Assembly: GCF_963675165.1 (NCBI RefSeq) | Contig: NC_087382.1 | Coordinates: 2,108,001 to 2,172,000 of the forward strand | Source of the DNA: Halichondria panicea | Taxonomy: Eukaryota > Porifera > Demospongiae > Suberitida > Halichondriidae | Direction of reading: 5' to 3' | Length of the DNA: 64,000 nucleotides | Shown here: positions 10,903-22,800 of the stretch, piece after piece | How positions within the stretch are numbered: the stretch's first letter is position 1 | Layout: each line of letters opens with the position of its first letter | Made by a program: the position numbers and the translations under genes | Notes under the pieces: model-generated | Databases searched by the model: none | What the model saw: only the letters and a program-made list of their open reading frames with translations | What the model was told of the DNA's origin: nothing

Positions 10903-11447
10903 CTAGAAAAACATTTGCAATGTGAAAAATTGCTAGGATTGGCCAGGGGAACCACAAAAAAGCGTGGGAACAAGAAATCAGACGAGAGCATAACTCCAAT
11001 CCGTTACAACGTCAATCACATGTATACTGGTAGTTTTCCCATGTTTTCCCAGCCAATATGCCACGCAATTTTACTGGTGGAGTGATGACCAATCCCTATA
11101 TATATTTATTATACATCCATTTTAGAATGTGGGGCACATAATCATGATGATTTGTGATGAATTGATGTTCCTAATACATGCAGTGTTGAGCACAGGTACA
11201 CACAGTCCATCCATGCGTAGTAACATGCACGGACCGTACTGGTGACTGCATGGAATGATGTGGTGGATGGAAGCTGATAGGTGGATCTGGAACACAGTCT
11301 ATTATTTAATATACTATGTATTGTACATGTTCATGACGTTGTAACGGATTGGAGTTATGCTCTCGTCTGATTTCTTGTTCCCACGCTTTTTTGTGGTTCC
11401 CCTGGCCAATCCTAGCAATTTTTCACATTGCAAATGTTTTTCTAGTC
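10901..11447. mobile_element. Foldback element with 113-bp perfect inverted repeats
   Basis: 10901-11013 and 11335-11447 are exact reverse complements (113 of 113 by eye), with a 321-bp loop. The left arm starts three bases inside the first visible integrase exon, so its end coincides with a splice acceptor. No clear target duplication is visible. It has no coding capacity. It could be a transposed foldback element or a rearrangement-born inverted duplication. Confidence 0.75.
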
Positions 11448-11802
11448 AGATTCCCTTTCTTTTTCAGTACAGTTTACGTATCATGACATGCATAAGTGGA
11501 ACGTCAAGAGGCAGTACAAGAAGAGAAGACAGGACTAATCAGATATCTTCTAGAATATCTCTGGACTAATAATTATAGTATAATGAGTAATAATTTATTG
11601 CTTGATAATTATGTTGAATTTGCGAATCAGTATTAAATGACAGCCATTTTAAGAGCATGATATCTAGCCAGTGCATATAGCATGCCTGTCAGAGAAAGGG
11701 AGCTAGAGCTGAACAGTGTGAAGAAAAGGAACACCTCAGGCTCTGGAAAAGTACTGCTGCACTGATTTTAGGCGCACGGTTTATTAGCCACGCCTATCTA
11801 TT
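11448..11802. other. Non-coding stretch
   Basis: A 70-codon frame crossing from the inverted repeat into this stretch looks accidental. No splice-linked exon of the integrase gene could be recognised. Otherwise AT-rich sequence. Confidence 0.4.
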
Positions 11803-12313
11803 ATTATTGGCCACAACGCAATTGCTGAGTCATTAAAGATGGCGGAATTGTCTAGGTAAGAGAAATAGAGACTGAGAGGTCATCTGCCTTGTGGAAGCAA
11901 TCGCAAATCTGAAGAAGCGCTTTGTAATCCAGGTTGTAGTCGTTTGGAAACCCTGTGCAGAATGTCCTGGAGATGGCTGTACTTGGAGTAAATGCTGGGC
12001 AAGAAACTTACTTACTTACTTACTCACTTACTTACTTACTTACTTAGCCAGTCAGACAAAGAGCGGTGAAACGTTGAAATAGTGCAATTTTTAAAATGAA
12101 AATATTCATTCATTAAAATGTTTATGGATTATGAAATGAGAGATACAAAGAGAGAAAAGGCTAAATAAACTCTATCTGTTCAGCCAGTTTCTTGATGTGC
12201 CCTTTCCCTGCAGAGATAGAACAGTTTGAACATGAGTCAAAATAATTGAAATATTGCTAAACACAGGCAAACCCACTGCCAATCCTATGTAAAACCTACT
12301 GGTTTTACTAATT
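11803..12313. repeat. Dispersed repeat, copy 1 (AAAGATGGCGGAATTG ... ACTT microsatellite)
   Basis: About 500 bp, similar throughout to 15228-15727. Both contain AAAGATGGCGGAATTG, GGTCATCTGCCT, a (ACTT)n tract followed by CAGTCAGACAAA and CGGTGAAA, and both end CAATCCTATGTA(A/C)AACCTACTGGTT. No coding frame is shared. The second copy interrupts a block that is otherwise continuous at 35.9 kb, so the family has been mobile. Confidence 0.65.
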
Positions 12314-12909
12314 TTCTAATTACAGCGAGCACCAACAACAATTTATAGAGAGGTGGTTGGGTGTTTCAGTTAGATAAGATCTACAAGACGTGTTCAAGAG
12401 AGTGCATTTGGCCATCTTCTTCAGTGTACGCTATGTACGTACCTACCTTGGTGCACAAACTTTATACTTCGTTCGTAGTAAGTGCCACATAGAACGGTAT
12501 CCAAGTAGGGACCCACTCTGCTCTAACTCACTCTATTAAAGTAATACACATAATTATATTATAATTATATAACAATATAATAATAATCCTTGACTCACCA
12601 AAATACATGAACCAATTTGAGCAAGGATAGAATCAGTTAGTCTCCCCTTTCTTCGAAGGTTCATCCTTCTAAGAACTCTTTTTAATGTTCTCAAGGACAC
12701 AACAATACCATGACAGGATGATAAAAAAACACAGAATTAGCCTGTAAGAATAGCCACTCTCGAAATACAGCTTGACAAGACGTTCAACTTTACCAGCCAT
12801 TTTTAACGGTGTGCTCAACATCACATGATTACCTCATTTAATATCTTCTTCTTATTAGTTGCCTCCGCTTCAGCAGTTTTACTGCCATGTGACAAGAATA
12901 TCACGTGAT
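12314..12909. other. Non-coding AT-rich stretch
   Basis: Contains an ATAATTATATTATAATTATATAA tract near 12550. No exon, RNA gene or inverted repeat recognised. Confidence 0.4.
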
Positions 12910-13125
12910 GAGCAGAATGGAAGTACATTCCAGAATTGAATTTTAGAATGGAAGTGTATTCTAGAGTGGAATTTAAAAATGGAATTTTAGAGTGGAAGTG
13001 CATTCCAGAGTGGAATTTTAGAGTGGAAGTGCATTCCAGAGTGGAATTTTAGAATGGAAGTGCATTCCAGAGTGGAATTTTAGAGTGGAAGTACATTCTA
13101 GAGTGGAATCTTAGAGTGGAACAGA
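12910..13125. repeat. Satellite of GAGTGGAAGTGCATTCCA units
   Basis: About six units of roughly 36 bp, each made of two half-units (ATTTTAGAGTGGAAGTGCAT and TCCAGAGTGGA). Copies drift only slightly. Shorter tracts of the same family are at 4160-4240 and 5945-6035. Both this tract and the one at 4160 abut a GGCCCCTACGGGCTTCCGTA segment, so it is a dispersed repeat end. Confidence 0.75.
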
Positions 13126-13324
13126 ATGGCCCCTACGGGCTTCCGTATGATAGTTTAAGAGCACCTGCATATTCGAGAATGCTCTGGATGCCTGAGGGAT
13201 ACTTGGAACATATTTTTGGTTGTTGACAAAGAAATGACCTGTGGTTAAGTACAACCCATAGAGCTGTCATTGAACCCTATATAGAAGTACACAGGGATAT
13301 CCGTACACAGCATACATGCATACT

Positions 13325-13469
13325 GTGTGTGTGTGTACATACGTACATACTGTGTGTGTGTGTGTGGATAGTACAGAAGTCTGGCACGTTTATAAGAGTT
13401 AGTATTAATTTTACAACTAGTACAGTATCTAGTACTGCATGCCCTCTGTGTATGTTTGCGTGTGCGTGT

Positions 13470-13507
<38 letters not shown>

Positions 13508-13560
13508 GTGTGTGTGCGTGTGCGTGTGCGTGTGGGTGTGCGTGTGTGTGTGTGTGTGGT
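13325..13560. repeat. TG-rich microsatellite tracts
   Basis: Two short TGTGTG tracts (13325-13370), then a long interrupted (TG)n with CG variants (13455-13560). Open frames here (Thr-His or Cys-Val runs) are microsatellite artefacts. Confidence 0.9.
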
Positions 13561-13670
13561 TGGCATGGCAGGATAGTGGTATACACTTCATTGCCAAAGT
13601 TGACACAATAGGACACCACAAACCATCTTTATACCCAATCTCTGTACTCTGACCTTCTATTATCCTGTAG

Positions 13671-13869
13671 CAAGAACGTGGTGTACAACTACACGGATGC
13701 AGAGGCCAAGGTTCGTGAGGCCACCTCCAATGATGCATGGGGACCCAGTAATACACTCTTGACAGAACTAGCAGAGTACACCTTCCATGTTCAAGCATAC
13801 GGTCTCGTCATGGGCATGCTGTGGAAGCGCCTTAATGATCATGGCAAGAACTGGAGACATGTGTACAAG
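13671..13869 (+). pseudogene. Orphan ENTH-domain exon (epsin family)
   Basis: A 199-nt exon with acceptor CTGTAG and donor GTATGG reads KNVVYNYTDAEAKVREATSN, then DAWGPS and KRLNDHGKNWRHVYK. This is the first half of the ENTH domain of epsins, which binds PtdIns(4,5)P2 and bends membrane at clathrin-coated pits. The signature residues (NY, KVREATSND, WGPS, KRLNDHGKNWRHVYK) are intact. The next exon of the family (LMEYLIKTGS type) is not found in the following 3 kb. That stretch holds a hAT-like insertion, minisatellites and another gene. It is either a duplicated, isolated exon or part of a gene with an unusually long downstream intron. Confidence 0.75.
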
Positions 13870-13900
13870 GTATGGGGTATGGTGTGTAAAGGTATGGGGT

Positions 13901-14556
13901 CAGGGGCGGATCCAGAGGTAGTTCGTTGGGTTCGTACGAACTACCCTTCCAGCTAGTCTTGACATTACTAAGTCTAGCTAACTCGTACAAAGTTCTCTCC
14001 GTATAATAAAAGGGTGGGGCTGGTTCTCTCTGCATAACAAGTAGAGGGTGGGGCTGGTTCTCTCTGCATAATAAAAGGGTGGGGCTGGTTCTCTCTGCAT
14101 AACAAGTAGAGAGTGGGGCTGGCTACTGCAGCCAATTGATTTGCACCGTGGTCAAGTGATAAATTATTATATCTAGCCATGAATCCTTGGTTTAAGAAGA
14201 GGAAAGTTTCAGGTAAGGGAGAGTGCATGGCACTGCATATTGAATGACACTGCATACTTACATGTATAATAATTGCTATAATCATTAATAAATTGATGGT
14301 TAAGTTCTACAAGTCTCCTCTCTTCACCAGCCATCACCGTCTGTCTTTCCATTGGGGGTCACCACGTACTATCTCTCCTCCAGTCACAAAACCATCTCTC
14401 CTGTGTTACAAATTTTTCTAAGGTAGAAAGTGATTAATTAGTAGGCGTGGCACGTCAAAAGGGGGCGTGGTCTTCAAAAATTCTGCGCTGCGCGCCGGGT
14501 GAATTTCTTGTCCGCGAGAAAGAACCCCCCTTTCTTAAATCCTGGATCCGCCCCTG
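13901..14556. mobile_element. hAT-like non-autonomous element, CAGGGGCGGATCCAG ends
   Basis: Terminal inverted repeat CAGGGGCGGATCCAG at the left and CTGGATCCGCCCCTG at the right. CAGGGGCGGATC ends are typical of animal hAT-type MITEs. It sits inside a GGTATGGGGTAT minisatellite, so the expected 8-bp duplication (TATGGGGT) is blurred. Inside are four tandem copies of a GGGGCTGGTTCTCTCTGCAT unit (13981-14115). No transposase frame. Confidence 0.7.
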
Positions 14557-14845
14557 GGGGTATGGGGTATGGGATAAAAGGAGTCGTGTGTACAAGGTAT
14601 GGGGTATGGGGTATGGGATAAAGGGAGTCATGTGTACAAGGTATGGGGTATGGGATATGGGATAAAGGGAGACATGTGTACAAAGTATAGGGTATGGGGT
14701 ATGGGATAAAGGGAGTCGTGTGTACACAAGGTATGGGGTATGGGATATGGGATAAGGGGAGACGTGTGTACAAGGTATGGGGTATGGAATATGGGATACG
14801 TGTGTACAAGGTATGGGGTATGGGGTATGGGATAAAGTGCCTATA
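14557..14845. repeat. Minisatellite of GTATGGGGTATGGGATAAAG type
   Basis: Repeats of 38-45 bp combining GTATGGGGTATGGGATA with AAGGGAGTCGTGTGTACAAG. They begin in the intron of the ENTH exon (13870-13900) and resume after the hAT-like element. The half-unit GTGTACAAGGTATGGG equals the ENTH exon-intron junction, so the repeat grew from that splice site. Long frames on either strand are artefacts. Confidence 0.8.
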
Positions 14846-14849
14846 GCCT

Positions 14850-15130
14850 GCCAGCATGTCTTGCTACCAGGGTGCCTATAGCCTGCCAGCCTGTCTTGCT
14901 ACCAGGGGGCCTATAGCCTGCCAGCCTGTCTTGCTGGCATAGTTGAATGGTGCTAGTAGCTTCCAGTGGTTGTGTTTTGTCTGGCTTCCCATTGTACGCC
15001 CATTCTTACAGACACTAGTCTTGTGTGCATGTACTATAGTTAGCTACCAGACAAAGCTCACCGCCCACATACCCACATACGTCATCCTCATATCCTCATA
15101 TTTGTTTGCTTACATGTGAACTCTAAACCT
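14850..15130. repeat. Duplicated block A: 34-bp minisatellite plus unique tail
   Basis: Three units of GCCTATAGCCTGCCAGCCTG / TCTTGCTACCAGGG, then a single-copy tail (GGCATAGTTGAATGGTGCTA...). The whole block recurs at 35400-35935 with about ten units. It marks the left edge of the duplicated segment that carries the receptor-like genes. Confidence 0.8.
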
Positions 15131-15227
15131 CCTACCAGAGAAGTTGGAGAAAAGGACTAGGGACTGTTTGTGTATACATGTACCGATCGATGTCACAGCC
15201 GGTTAACCAGCCACGGCCATCTCCTAA

Positions 15228-15727
15228 GTTGCCATGTGCGTTGCTGTGGCAATCAATTAAAGATGGCGGAATTGGGTAGGTAAGAAAAGTGGAGCCTGAA
15301 AGGTCATCTGCCTCTTGGAAGCGGACGCAATTCTGAGAAAAACGCCCATGGTCGGGGTTCTAGTCGACTAGAGGCTGCATCTAGAATCTTCTGAACATGT
15401 CTGTACAAGGAGGAAATGCTTTCCAAGAATGTTACTTACTTACTTACTTACTAACTTACTTAGTCAGTCAGACAAAACGCGGTGAAATATGAAAATAGTG
15501 CAATTTATGAAATATCAATAGTAATGCATGAGAATATTCATTGACTATAATTTCACACATTTAGACAGATAAAAGGCTAACTAAGCTATTTGTCAACTCA
15601 GTTTCTTGCTGTGGCCCTTCCCTGCAGAAATAGAGCAGTCTAAACACAAGTCAAAATTTGTGCAATAATTGAAAACACACACAACTGCACTGTCAATCCT
15701 ATGTACAACCTACTGGTTGTACTAATA
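15228..15727. repeat. Dispersed repeat, copy 2
   Basis: Paralogous to 11803-12313 (see there). Present in this copy of the segmental duplication and missing from the equivalent place near 35935, so it inserted after, or was lost from one, duplicate. Confidence 0.6.
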
Positions 15728-15779
15728 GCAGCTAAGTGGACTGTTTGGCTGGGTATCAAGACTATTGGTTTGTTGGCAC

Positions 15780-15797
15780 TATTGATATTCAACGCCC

Positions 15798-15860
<63 letters not shown>

Positions 15861-15963
15861 CCATCTCTATTTATTTTGACTAATGCCTAATGCTAATTCT
15901 AAGAACCAAAATTAGAGGTTAATAATTGTTTTGTGCTTGCCACCTATAGTAAAGCCACTACTG

Positions 15964-16028
<65 letters not shown>

Positions 16029-16153
16029 CCATCTCTATTTATTTTGACTATAATGCCTAATGCTAATTCTAAGACCCAAAATTAGAGGTTAATAATTGTT
16101 TTGTGCTTGCCACCTATAGTAAAGCCACTACTGCTCACACTCACACACACACG

Positions 16154-16190
<37 letters not shown>

Positions 16191-16240
16191 TACCATCTCT
16201 ATTTAGAGGTTAATAATTGTTTTGTGCTTGCCACCTAGAG
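15780..16240. repeat. Tandem array of (CA)n plus 100-bp spacer
   Basis: Three (CA)n tracts separated by near-identical spacers (CTACCATCTCTATTTATTTT ... GCCACTACTGCT). In the other duplicate (36035-36113) a single (CA)n tract runs straight into the first receptor ectodomain exon. Here that exon is gone. Confidence 0.85.
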
Positions 16241-16805
16241 GAACCACATAGACCCATCCCCATAATTATCAGATACTACCACCACAAAACTACCTGGCCC
16301 AGACAATACAGCCTCAAGGTCAGATTTAGTTTACACAAGTACATAGCCATGCAAGCTAAGTTGAAGTATTACAGCAGCCAATATCAAGTCTAAGATAAGT
16401 TCTATACTTTATGTCAGCATTACCTCCAATGTGAATATAGCTTACAATCAGCATGGCCCCAAATGAATAGCTTACAATCATTATTTAGTTCTGAATGCAA
16501 TTGCAACAGATGAATGGGGAGGGTTGGTGCACCGTTAAAGACTCTTTAACCCATCATTCTCGGCTCTCAAGGCCGAGCATCTGTTTGCTTTTTCTATATC
16601 TGTATGGTTTTGTGCTGTCTAGTTTCTTTGTTTGTTTCTGGTAAATCCGTGTCGTAAAATACACTTAATTAGCATCAGATGTTAAAATTAAATTAAGCGA
16701 GCATCCCGTTTGAGCTAGTAATATGAGCAGTGGACACAATTCCACCCAAAAGTTATTTATTATTTTCTTATAATTTTAATTTGAAACCTCAAAACACACG
16801 TACAG
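16241..16805. other. Unique non-coding stretch replacing the receptor ectodomain exons
   Basis: No exon seen. Contains two adjacent small hairpins, GTTAAAGACTCTTTAAC near 16533 and CTCGGCTCTCAAGGCCGAG near 16558. In the paralogous segment this interval holds the two ectodomain exons. Confidence 0.4.
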
Positions 16806-19417
16806 AAGAAGCCACTGAATGCCTGACAACGCTATTCTATTGGGTGTTGTAATTGCGGTGGTTGTCGTAGGTACTATTGTAATTGCATCTCTAGTAGTGG
16901 CCGCCCTCTGTTATATCTTATACTGGAGGCAGAAAAGAAAGACACAACATCCTGTTTCCACCATTGAAGCCACACCCACTCCCGAGGTCCGCTGCACGGC
17001 ACACACTAACAACAACTGTCGTGCCATTCTTCCACAGAGTAAGTCAACTGCATCATTATATTAATTATAACGTCCGATTTCAAACTGTTTGGTGCTTAGA
17101 TCAGTGATGATTAATATCCCTCCTTTGCTGTGCAAGTGAGAGTATAGGATCACTCATAAAGGCGGCCATGTTTTATGGTGATCCCTTGTCACCACTTGTC
17201 CAACGCTCTATAGCACAACAGACAATGCTAGAGAAGTCCCTGACAAAGGGAGGGTTTAGTAGTCGATATATTGGGCGATGGCGGGAGGACAGAGTGGCTG
17301 TGACCGTGTTCCCTGTCAAGCATCAACACTTTTGGACTAATGAGTCTACCATACTGCAGGTTAGTATAGCAGTCTACCATACTGCAGGTTAGTATAGCAG
17401 TATGAGTCTACCACACTGCAGGTTAGTATAGCAGTGTATAGCTAGCAGCCTGCATGGTTAGGGCATGGAATGCATGGTGATCATAACCATGGTTACAGGT
17501 GCTTTTTACGTATACAGTCTAGAGATTCAGTAGCTATAGGTATATGTAGTTCTTAGAGTGTTTTAGCATAATTACTCGTGAAGATTTATGATGGGTTTGA
17601 AATCCATTGCTTTTGACCAAAGCAGAGGCCCAAATGTGCTAGCTGTTGCCCACCCCTACACTTGCAATCACACACCACCCACACCACACCACCCACACCA
17701 CACCACCTACACACACACGAGCAGCTTCCACTGATGAGACATGACAGTATATTGAGCTTCATTGCTGCAGACACTGTATTCAAGAAATCAGTTAACTACC
17801 TCTACCTCATTAGTGAGTATCACCCCAGGGGCACCCTCAGGGAGCACCTCGTTAAGAGCACACTGGAGATATCAGAGGCTCTGCTGTTGATCAGCTCTCT
17901 TGTGTCTGGAGTGGAGTACTTGCACAGTGTGCTAGCTCAGGAGAGCAGAGGTGGGGTGCAGATGAAGCCATCCATTGCACAAACCAGTCAAAATGTCTAC
18001 GTGGACAAGTCAGGTGATCTATAATTGTAGCTATGTGCATTTTTTGTGCTTGAATATTATCCTTCAAATTCATTATTGGCAAGAGTTTATGATAGAGAGA
18101 GAGTATCGAACGTAGGCATACTGTGTATCAGATGTATGCGGAGAGTAACGTGACTTCCTGTATCTGTCACAAGCTTGGAATTTGCACACTGACCAATCCA
18201 AGCGTGGGTGATGTCATCTATCAAGAAAGTAGATTACATCACCCACACTTGGATGGGTTGATAGATTACATCACCCACGCTTGGATTGGTCAGTGTGCAA
18301 ATTCCAAGCTTGTGACAGATACAGGAAGTCACGTTACTCTCCGCATACATCTGATACACAGTATGCCTACGTTCGATACTCTCTCTCTATCATGAACTCT
18401 TGTTATTGGTGAAGCTATGTGCATTTTATATGCTTATTCATTAATGATCTTTACCCAACACTTTTTTCTTCTCCGTCTTCTGCAGGTTCATGTTGTCTGA
18501 GTGACTTTGCCTTGTCAGTGACTCAGAACGGGTGTGTCAGTGTGTGTGGTCACACTGCCCACTCAGACATGAGATACCGCCCACCAGAAGCATTAGCCGC
18601 TACCACTACTGACGCTGGGTTCGAGGGTTTAAAGAGTGGAGACGTGTACTCCCTCGGACTCATACTCTGGGAGGTGGCCAATTGCTGCCTAGTGCAAGGT
18701 GAGGGAACGCTCTGTGAATATAGGAAAACTGTATCCCACTCTCTCCCCGCTAAAATTACATTTGTGGATTATTTATTGTATTTTGTGCAGGTGAGGACAG
18801 TGTGTACTCTCTACCGTACTCTGACCTCTTGGACTCTGAAGCCACACCTACTAGAGACAATATGATGAGAATAGTTTGTGAGGAGGGAAAGAGACCGCCT
18901 CTACCAGATCAGAGCAATGCTCTAGAGATGAGGTGATCAATTATATTCAGTTCAGATATTTCTGTATATATAGCGTTCGTTTTGGTATAGCTATCTTTGA
19001 GAGCCCGTAATTTATGTTCAGATTGTCCAATGTCAAAACTAAATGACGTATTCAATAGCTCTCAGAATTATCTTTCCAATGGTGTGCTTAGATACAAGTT
19101 CTGTGATTGGTCAATTTAACAAAAGGGAATTTAAGGCTAGCTATTTCTAGAGCTAGAGTTTAGAGCGTTTGATTTAACATTTAACGACATTTCGTTTAGC
19201 TCTATACAATGTCCCCCCACATACTCACGCCCACACACCACAGAACACACGACTGGTTCTGGCCACCATTGACGAGTGCTGGAGCTCCTCTCCCTCGCAA
19301 AGACCAACCACACAACAACTCAAGGAGACACTGCAAACATCGCTATTGCCAGCCATTAAATGGCAAGTATCAGTTGACAAGAATGGACAAACAGTGTATA
19401 AGCAAATGACTTCCTAG
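16806..19417 (+). pseudogene. TGF-beta type I receptor-like gene, decayed duplicate
   Basis: Exons matching the copy at 36.1-39.1 kb: 16806-17038 (membrane span), 17136-17359 (GS/N-lobe), 17725-18013 (catalytic loop region), 18486-18698 (DFA/activation), 18791-18932 and 19244-19417 (C-lobe end, stop TAG). Lesions relative to the other copy: both ectodomain exons absent; one A lost before the membrane span (GAATG against GAAATG), shifting frame; acceptor CAG changed to CAA at 17134-17135; 9 nt deleted across the catalytic loop (KPSIAQTSQN against KPSIEHCNLTSQN); 5 nt inserted in 18791-18932, a further frameshift. A foldback transposon sits in the intron after 18013. The sequence otherwise stays very close to its partner, so decay is recent. 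Transcription cannot be judged. Confidence 0.85.
18080..18402. mobile_element. Foldback MITE in an intron, 7-bp target duplication
   Basis: Ends CAAGAGTTTATGATAGAGAG and its near-complement at the right. The arms pair over about 130 bases around a short centre with GATTACATCACCCAC repeats. It is flanked by TTATTGG (18073-18079 and 18403-18409). The equivalent intron at about 38065 lacks the element, giving a natural empty site. Confidence 0.85.
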
Positions 19418-19822
19418 GAATTATGACAAACTCTTGTACATAATAACAAAAAGAGGTGCTGCAAATATCATCATCGTTTTTTACTGCTTTTTTGTGTCAG
19501 AATCATTCAATTATTTTTGTCCCCGCATCAATATTACATTTCACTAAACTATAATTATATATACAAGTGTAAAAACAAAATGGGGAAGTAGGGCTGACCC
19601 ACTCAAATACCAAGAAGGTATCCCTGAGTTTATGCACCAAGCAGCGTGCAACAGTTTAAGATTAATTTGATTCAATTAACATTATATAGACTGTAAATAC
19701 TATAAGTACAATTAACAAAGACAGTGGAGCAGAGGCTCCAATACACAAAGCTATGTTAACTAGCAAAGTCGTTACAAGTAACTGAATCTAGTCCACAAAA
19801 ATCATTGTAATTAGTGTTAATG
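19418..19822. other. Convergent spacer between receptor-like and beta-helix genes
   Basis: About 400 bp of AT-rich sequence holding both 3' UTRs. It is recognisably the same as 39071-39600 and, with indels, 32438-33101, 48781-50011 and 58942-59706. It is therefore part of the repeated unit. No additional gene seen. Confidence 0.55.
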
Positions 19823-22800
19823 TTACTTTTGCACGACATCGATGACAGTGTGCGTGACTTTGGGTGCATTGTCTTGAGGAAGGGGAGGGGCTGGTCTGTA
19901 GTCCTCTGTGGTGAGGGGGGTTAGTACGTCCAGGGCAGGCTCTCTCAGCTGGTCCGGCGAATGATCAGGGTCAGATTCTTCCATGGCTCCATCAGTGTAT
20001 CTGTCCGCGTTTGTCCAGGTTTCGTTCTCCATTTCGTACTTTTCCAGTTTGCGAACTCGTGGAATCATATTTCTCAGTTTGAGTGCATTTTGCAGAACAG
20101 GAACTGTTTTCAAAATGTACTCGTAACAATGGTAGCAGACTATCACCACAAACAAAATAAAAGCCACTGCCATTGAAATGTTGGATATTATGACTTGACT
20201 CTCATTGATGTTTCCTATGTAGAGGGTGCCATACGCTAGAATTGCAAGATTGAGGAAAAAGAGTGTTTCCAGTAAATCATTGAATCGTATTTTGTACACT
20301 GGATAATTCTGCGATTTGAAAATATTAAGTACAACAGTTATAGATCCAGCTGATAGTACAGGGAGAGAAGTGTCCAAAGCCAAGGCTGTTATTAGGTTAT
20401 GAGCGATCAAAGAAAATAGGAGCAGTCCCACCCAGTAGCGATGCTTGGGAGTGAATGGAGCATGGTATGCATCCATGAAGCCATTGTAGTATGTGTTCTT
20501 AGTCCATTTCATGAGCTTCCATTTTGAACAGCGAGGAAGCCATTGTCCAAACAAAAGCAGTACAGTAAACAATATACCAGAAGTGAGGATTATGGTGGCA
20601 AAAACAAACCGAGGGACGTGACCGGGAGTGAAATATTGCACATTGCCGTCATACAACCAAACAATATCACTTGAATTGTTGGGAAAATCCAATACCTTGG
20701 TTGCACCCTCAGGATAATCCAAGACCCTGTATTGCAGTGCAGCAATGATAAACCGTAAGAGTTTGGAATAAGAGAGTAGGACGAGTGTGCCTAGGGCAGC
20801 AACTGGGTTCCTGTTGGAGAGGAGCTTTGAAAATGAGTCAGAGTACTTGCTTAAAATGATTATTAAGAACATCAAAAGAAACAGGTAAGCAGGAAAGACA
20901 ATCTGAAAGAGCACTTTTGCTTGAGAGTTCATTCTATCATAAAAACATGCCTCAATACCTAAGTCAAGATTCACCCACGATATGAAAACTGTCAAAGGGT
21001 TATGAAAAGGTATGAAAATCGATTGATTTGCAGCTAATATATTAGTGTAGAAGATCAGCCCATGGATAGTGCCTGTTGCTACGGTAATGTTGAAAACAAG
21101 AATGAATGCGACTAGTACTATGCCTGCCAGGGCAAACGGGAGTAGCAGGAGAAGGTAAGTGTTTGAGCAGAGTTCACAACGTGAAGTACCTAACACAAGA
21201 CTGAGTCCTGGTTCACATTCTCCACACAAAACACCACTTCGATTGTGGGCACATTGTTCGTCAGGGTTGCTTAGACTGATGTTGACTGGTTTTAGTACAC
21301 AATAGTCAAATGTACAGTTACTAACAATATACCCACTTCCGTTAGTAGTATTAGTCACTCCTATCCATATGTTGTTATTGCTTTCCAGCTTTATGGTCCC
21401 ATTTTCCTCAGAACAGTTTGTTATCTGATATTCTTGTTGCAAGACTGGATCACAGTCACACTTGCACTCAATTGAGGACATGATTGGCTTGAGTCCAATA
21501 GGGCATTCACACTTTAGAAAAGATATGTTTAGAATTTGTCTTGAAATTCCCAAATTGTTGCATGGACCCTCAGCATAGAGTTCCACTTGAGCAGAGCTGT
21601 CTTGTGAGAATACATTGTACTCTAATTCTGTGCACTGATTGCCAACTTCTTGCTGTGCTTGTCCTTCTTTGAGACGATCAACTCTACTGCTCTCAGTGAT
21701 AACAGAACTGTGAATTATGGCATTATTCATTGGATTTCCAGCTTGGTCTACAGCCATAACACTGATTGTGAATGCTTGTCCTTTTCTAACAGAAATGGTC
21801 TGCTTGGTGGTGTTACACAACTTCACTCTGACAGCCTTTGAAGCTATTGATGAATAATGCACAGTATTGTTCAAGTACTCAAATCCATTGTCTGATGAAG
21901 AGAGTTCGGCTGATACATCCACCGTACACCTGTCCAACAGACCTCCGTAAATATCTGCTCCTGACTGGGAAGCTGTGTTGTTAGTCAAAAAAGTGTTGCG
22001 ATATTTAACTGCACTGTTCAAACACTTAACTTCTTCATTATATCCAGTCATTAATAAAGACAAGAAAGCTTGGATCAAAGGTATCCCATCCTTAATAGAA
22101 TTGTTATCAAAACCATAGAGATCTAGAGTTTGAATGAAGCATTCTGTTTGTGGCAGATCTCCTGCAGTAGTTACATCCTCTCCTCTACACACACCACTCT
22201 CAGTACTGTCTGCCACAAATATCCCCCCTCCATATTGAGCCGTGTTACTGTAGATTTCCAGTATGACCAGCGTTTTACCAATCTCTAGCTCCACGTCCTG
22301 TTTCAGAATATATATCTTAGAACTTTGTCGTAAATAAATTCCACCTCCGCTATTGTTTGCTGAGTTTGACTTGATGTGAACGTGAGCGTGAGAAAAGGCC
22401 TTAATGTTTGAAGCGACTGCATAAATACCTCCTCCATTTTGAGCATCATTTCGATCTATAATACTCACAAACAGTACAGGTTCCATGTCACTACATGTAC
22501 ACAGGACAAACTGATGATTAAATATACAACCAGAGGTGACCTTCGAATCAAATTCAATTTCGCTTGAGTATGCATAAATCCCACCACCATTTTGTGCTTT
22601 GTTATGGGATATCTCTATTGGATAGTGAACAAAGAGTGTACTCTCTCTCAGAAATACACCTCCTCCAAAGGTAGCAGTATTGTTAGAAATGACCACTCCT
22701 TCTGCATTGATATAGATTTGACTCTGGACTGCTCTGATGGCTCCACCCTGCAAACCATGATTGTTACTGAGAGTTGTAGGTCCATTGAACTCCACTCGAC

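Noticed and set aside
13245-13800. Thr-His and Cys-Val repeat proteins of 107-173 codons
   Set aside because: Translations of a (TG)n/(CA)n microsatellite.
14447-14857. Frames rich in YPIPHTLYTR or KVWGMGYG
   Set aside because: Translations of the GTATGGGGTATGGG minisatellite in both strands.
15701-15883. Candidate signal peptide exon (WLGIKTIGLLALLIFNAQ) upstream of the receptor-like genes
   Set aside because: In the better-preserved copy (35.95-36.03 kb) the frame is closed by TAG just before it and no GT donor follows, so it cannot be joined to the ectodomain exon.
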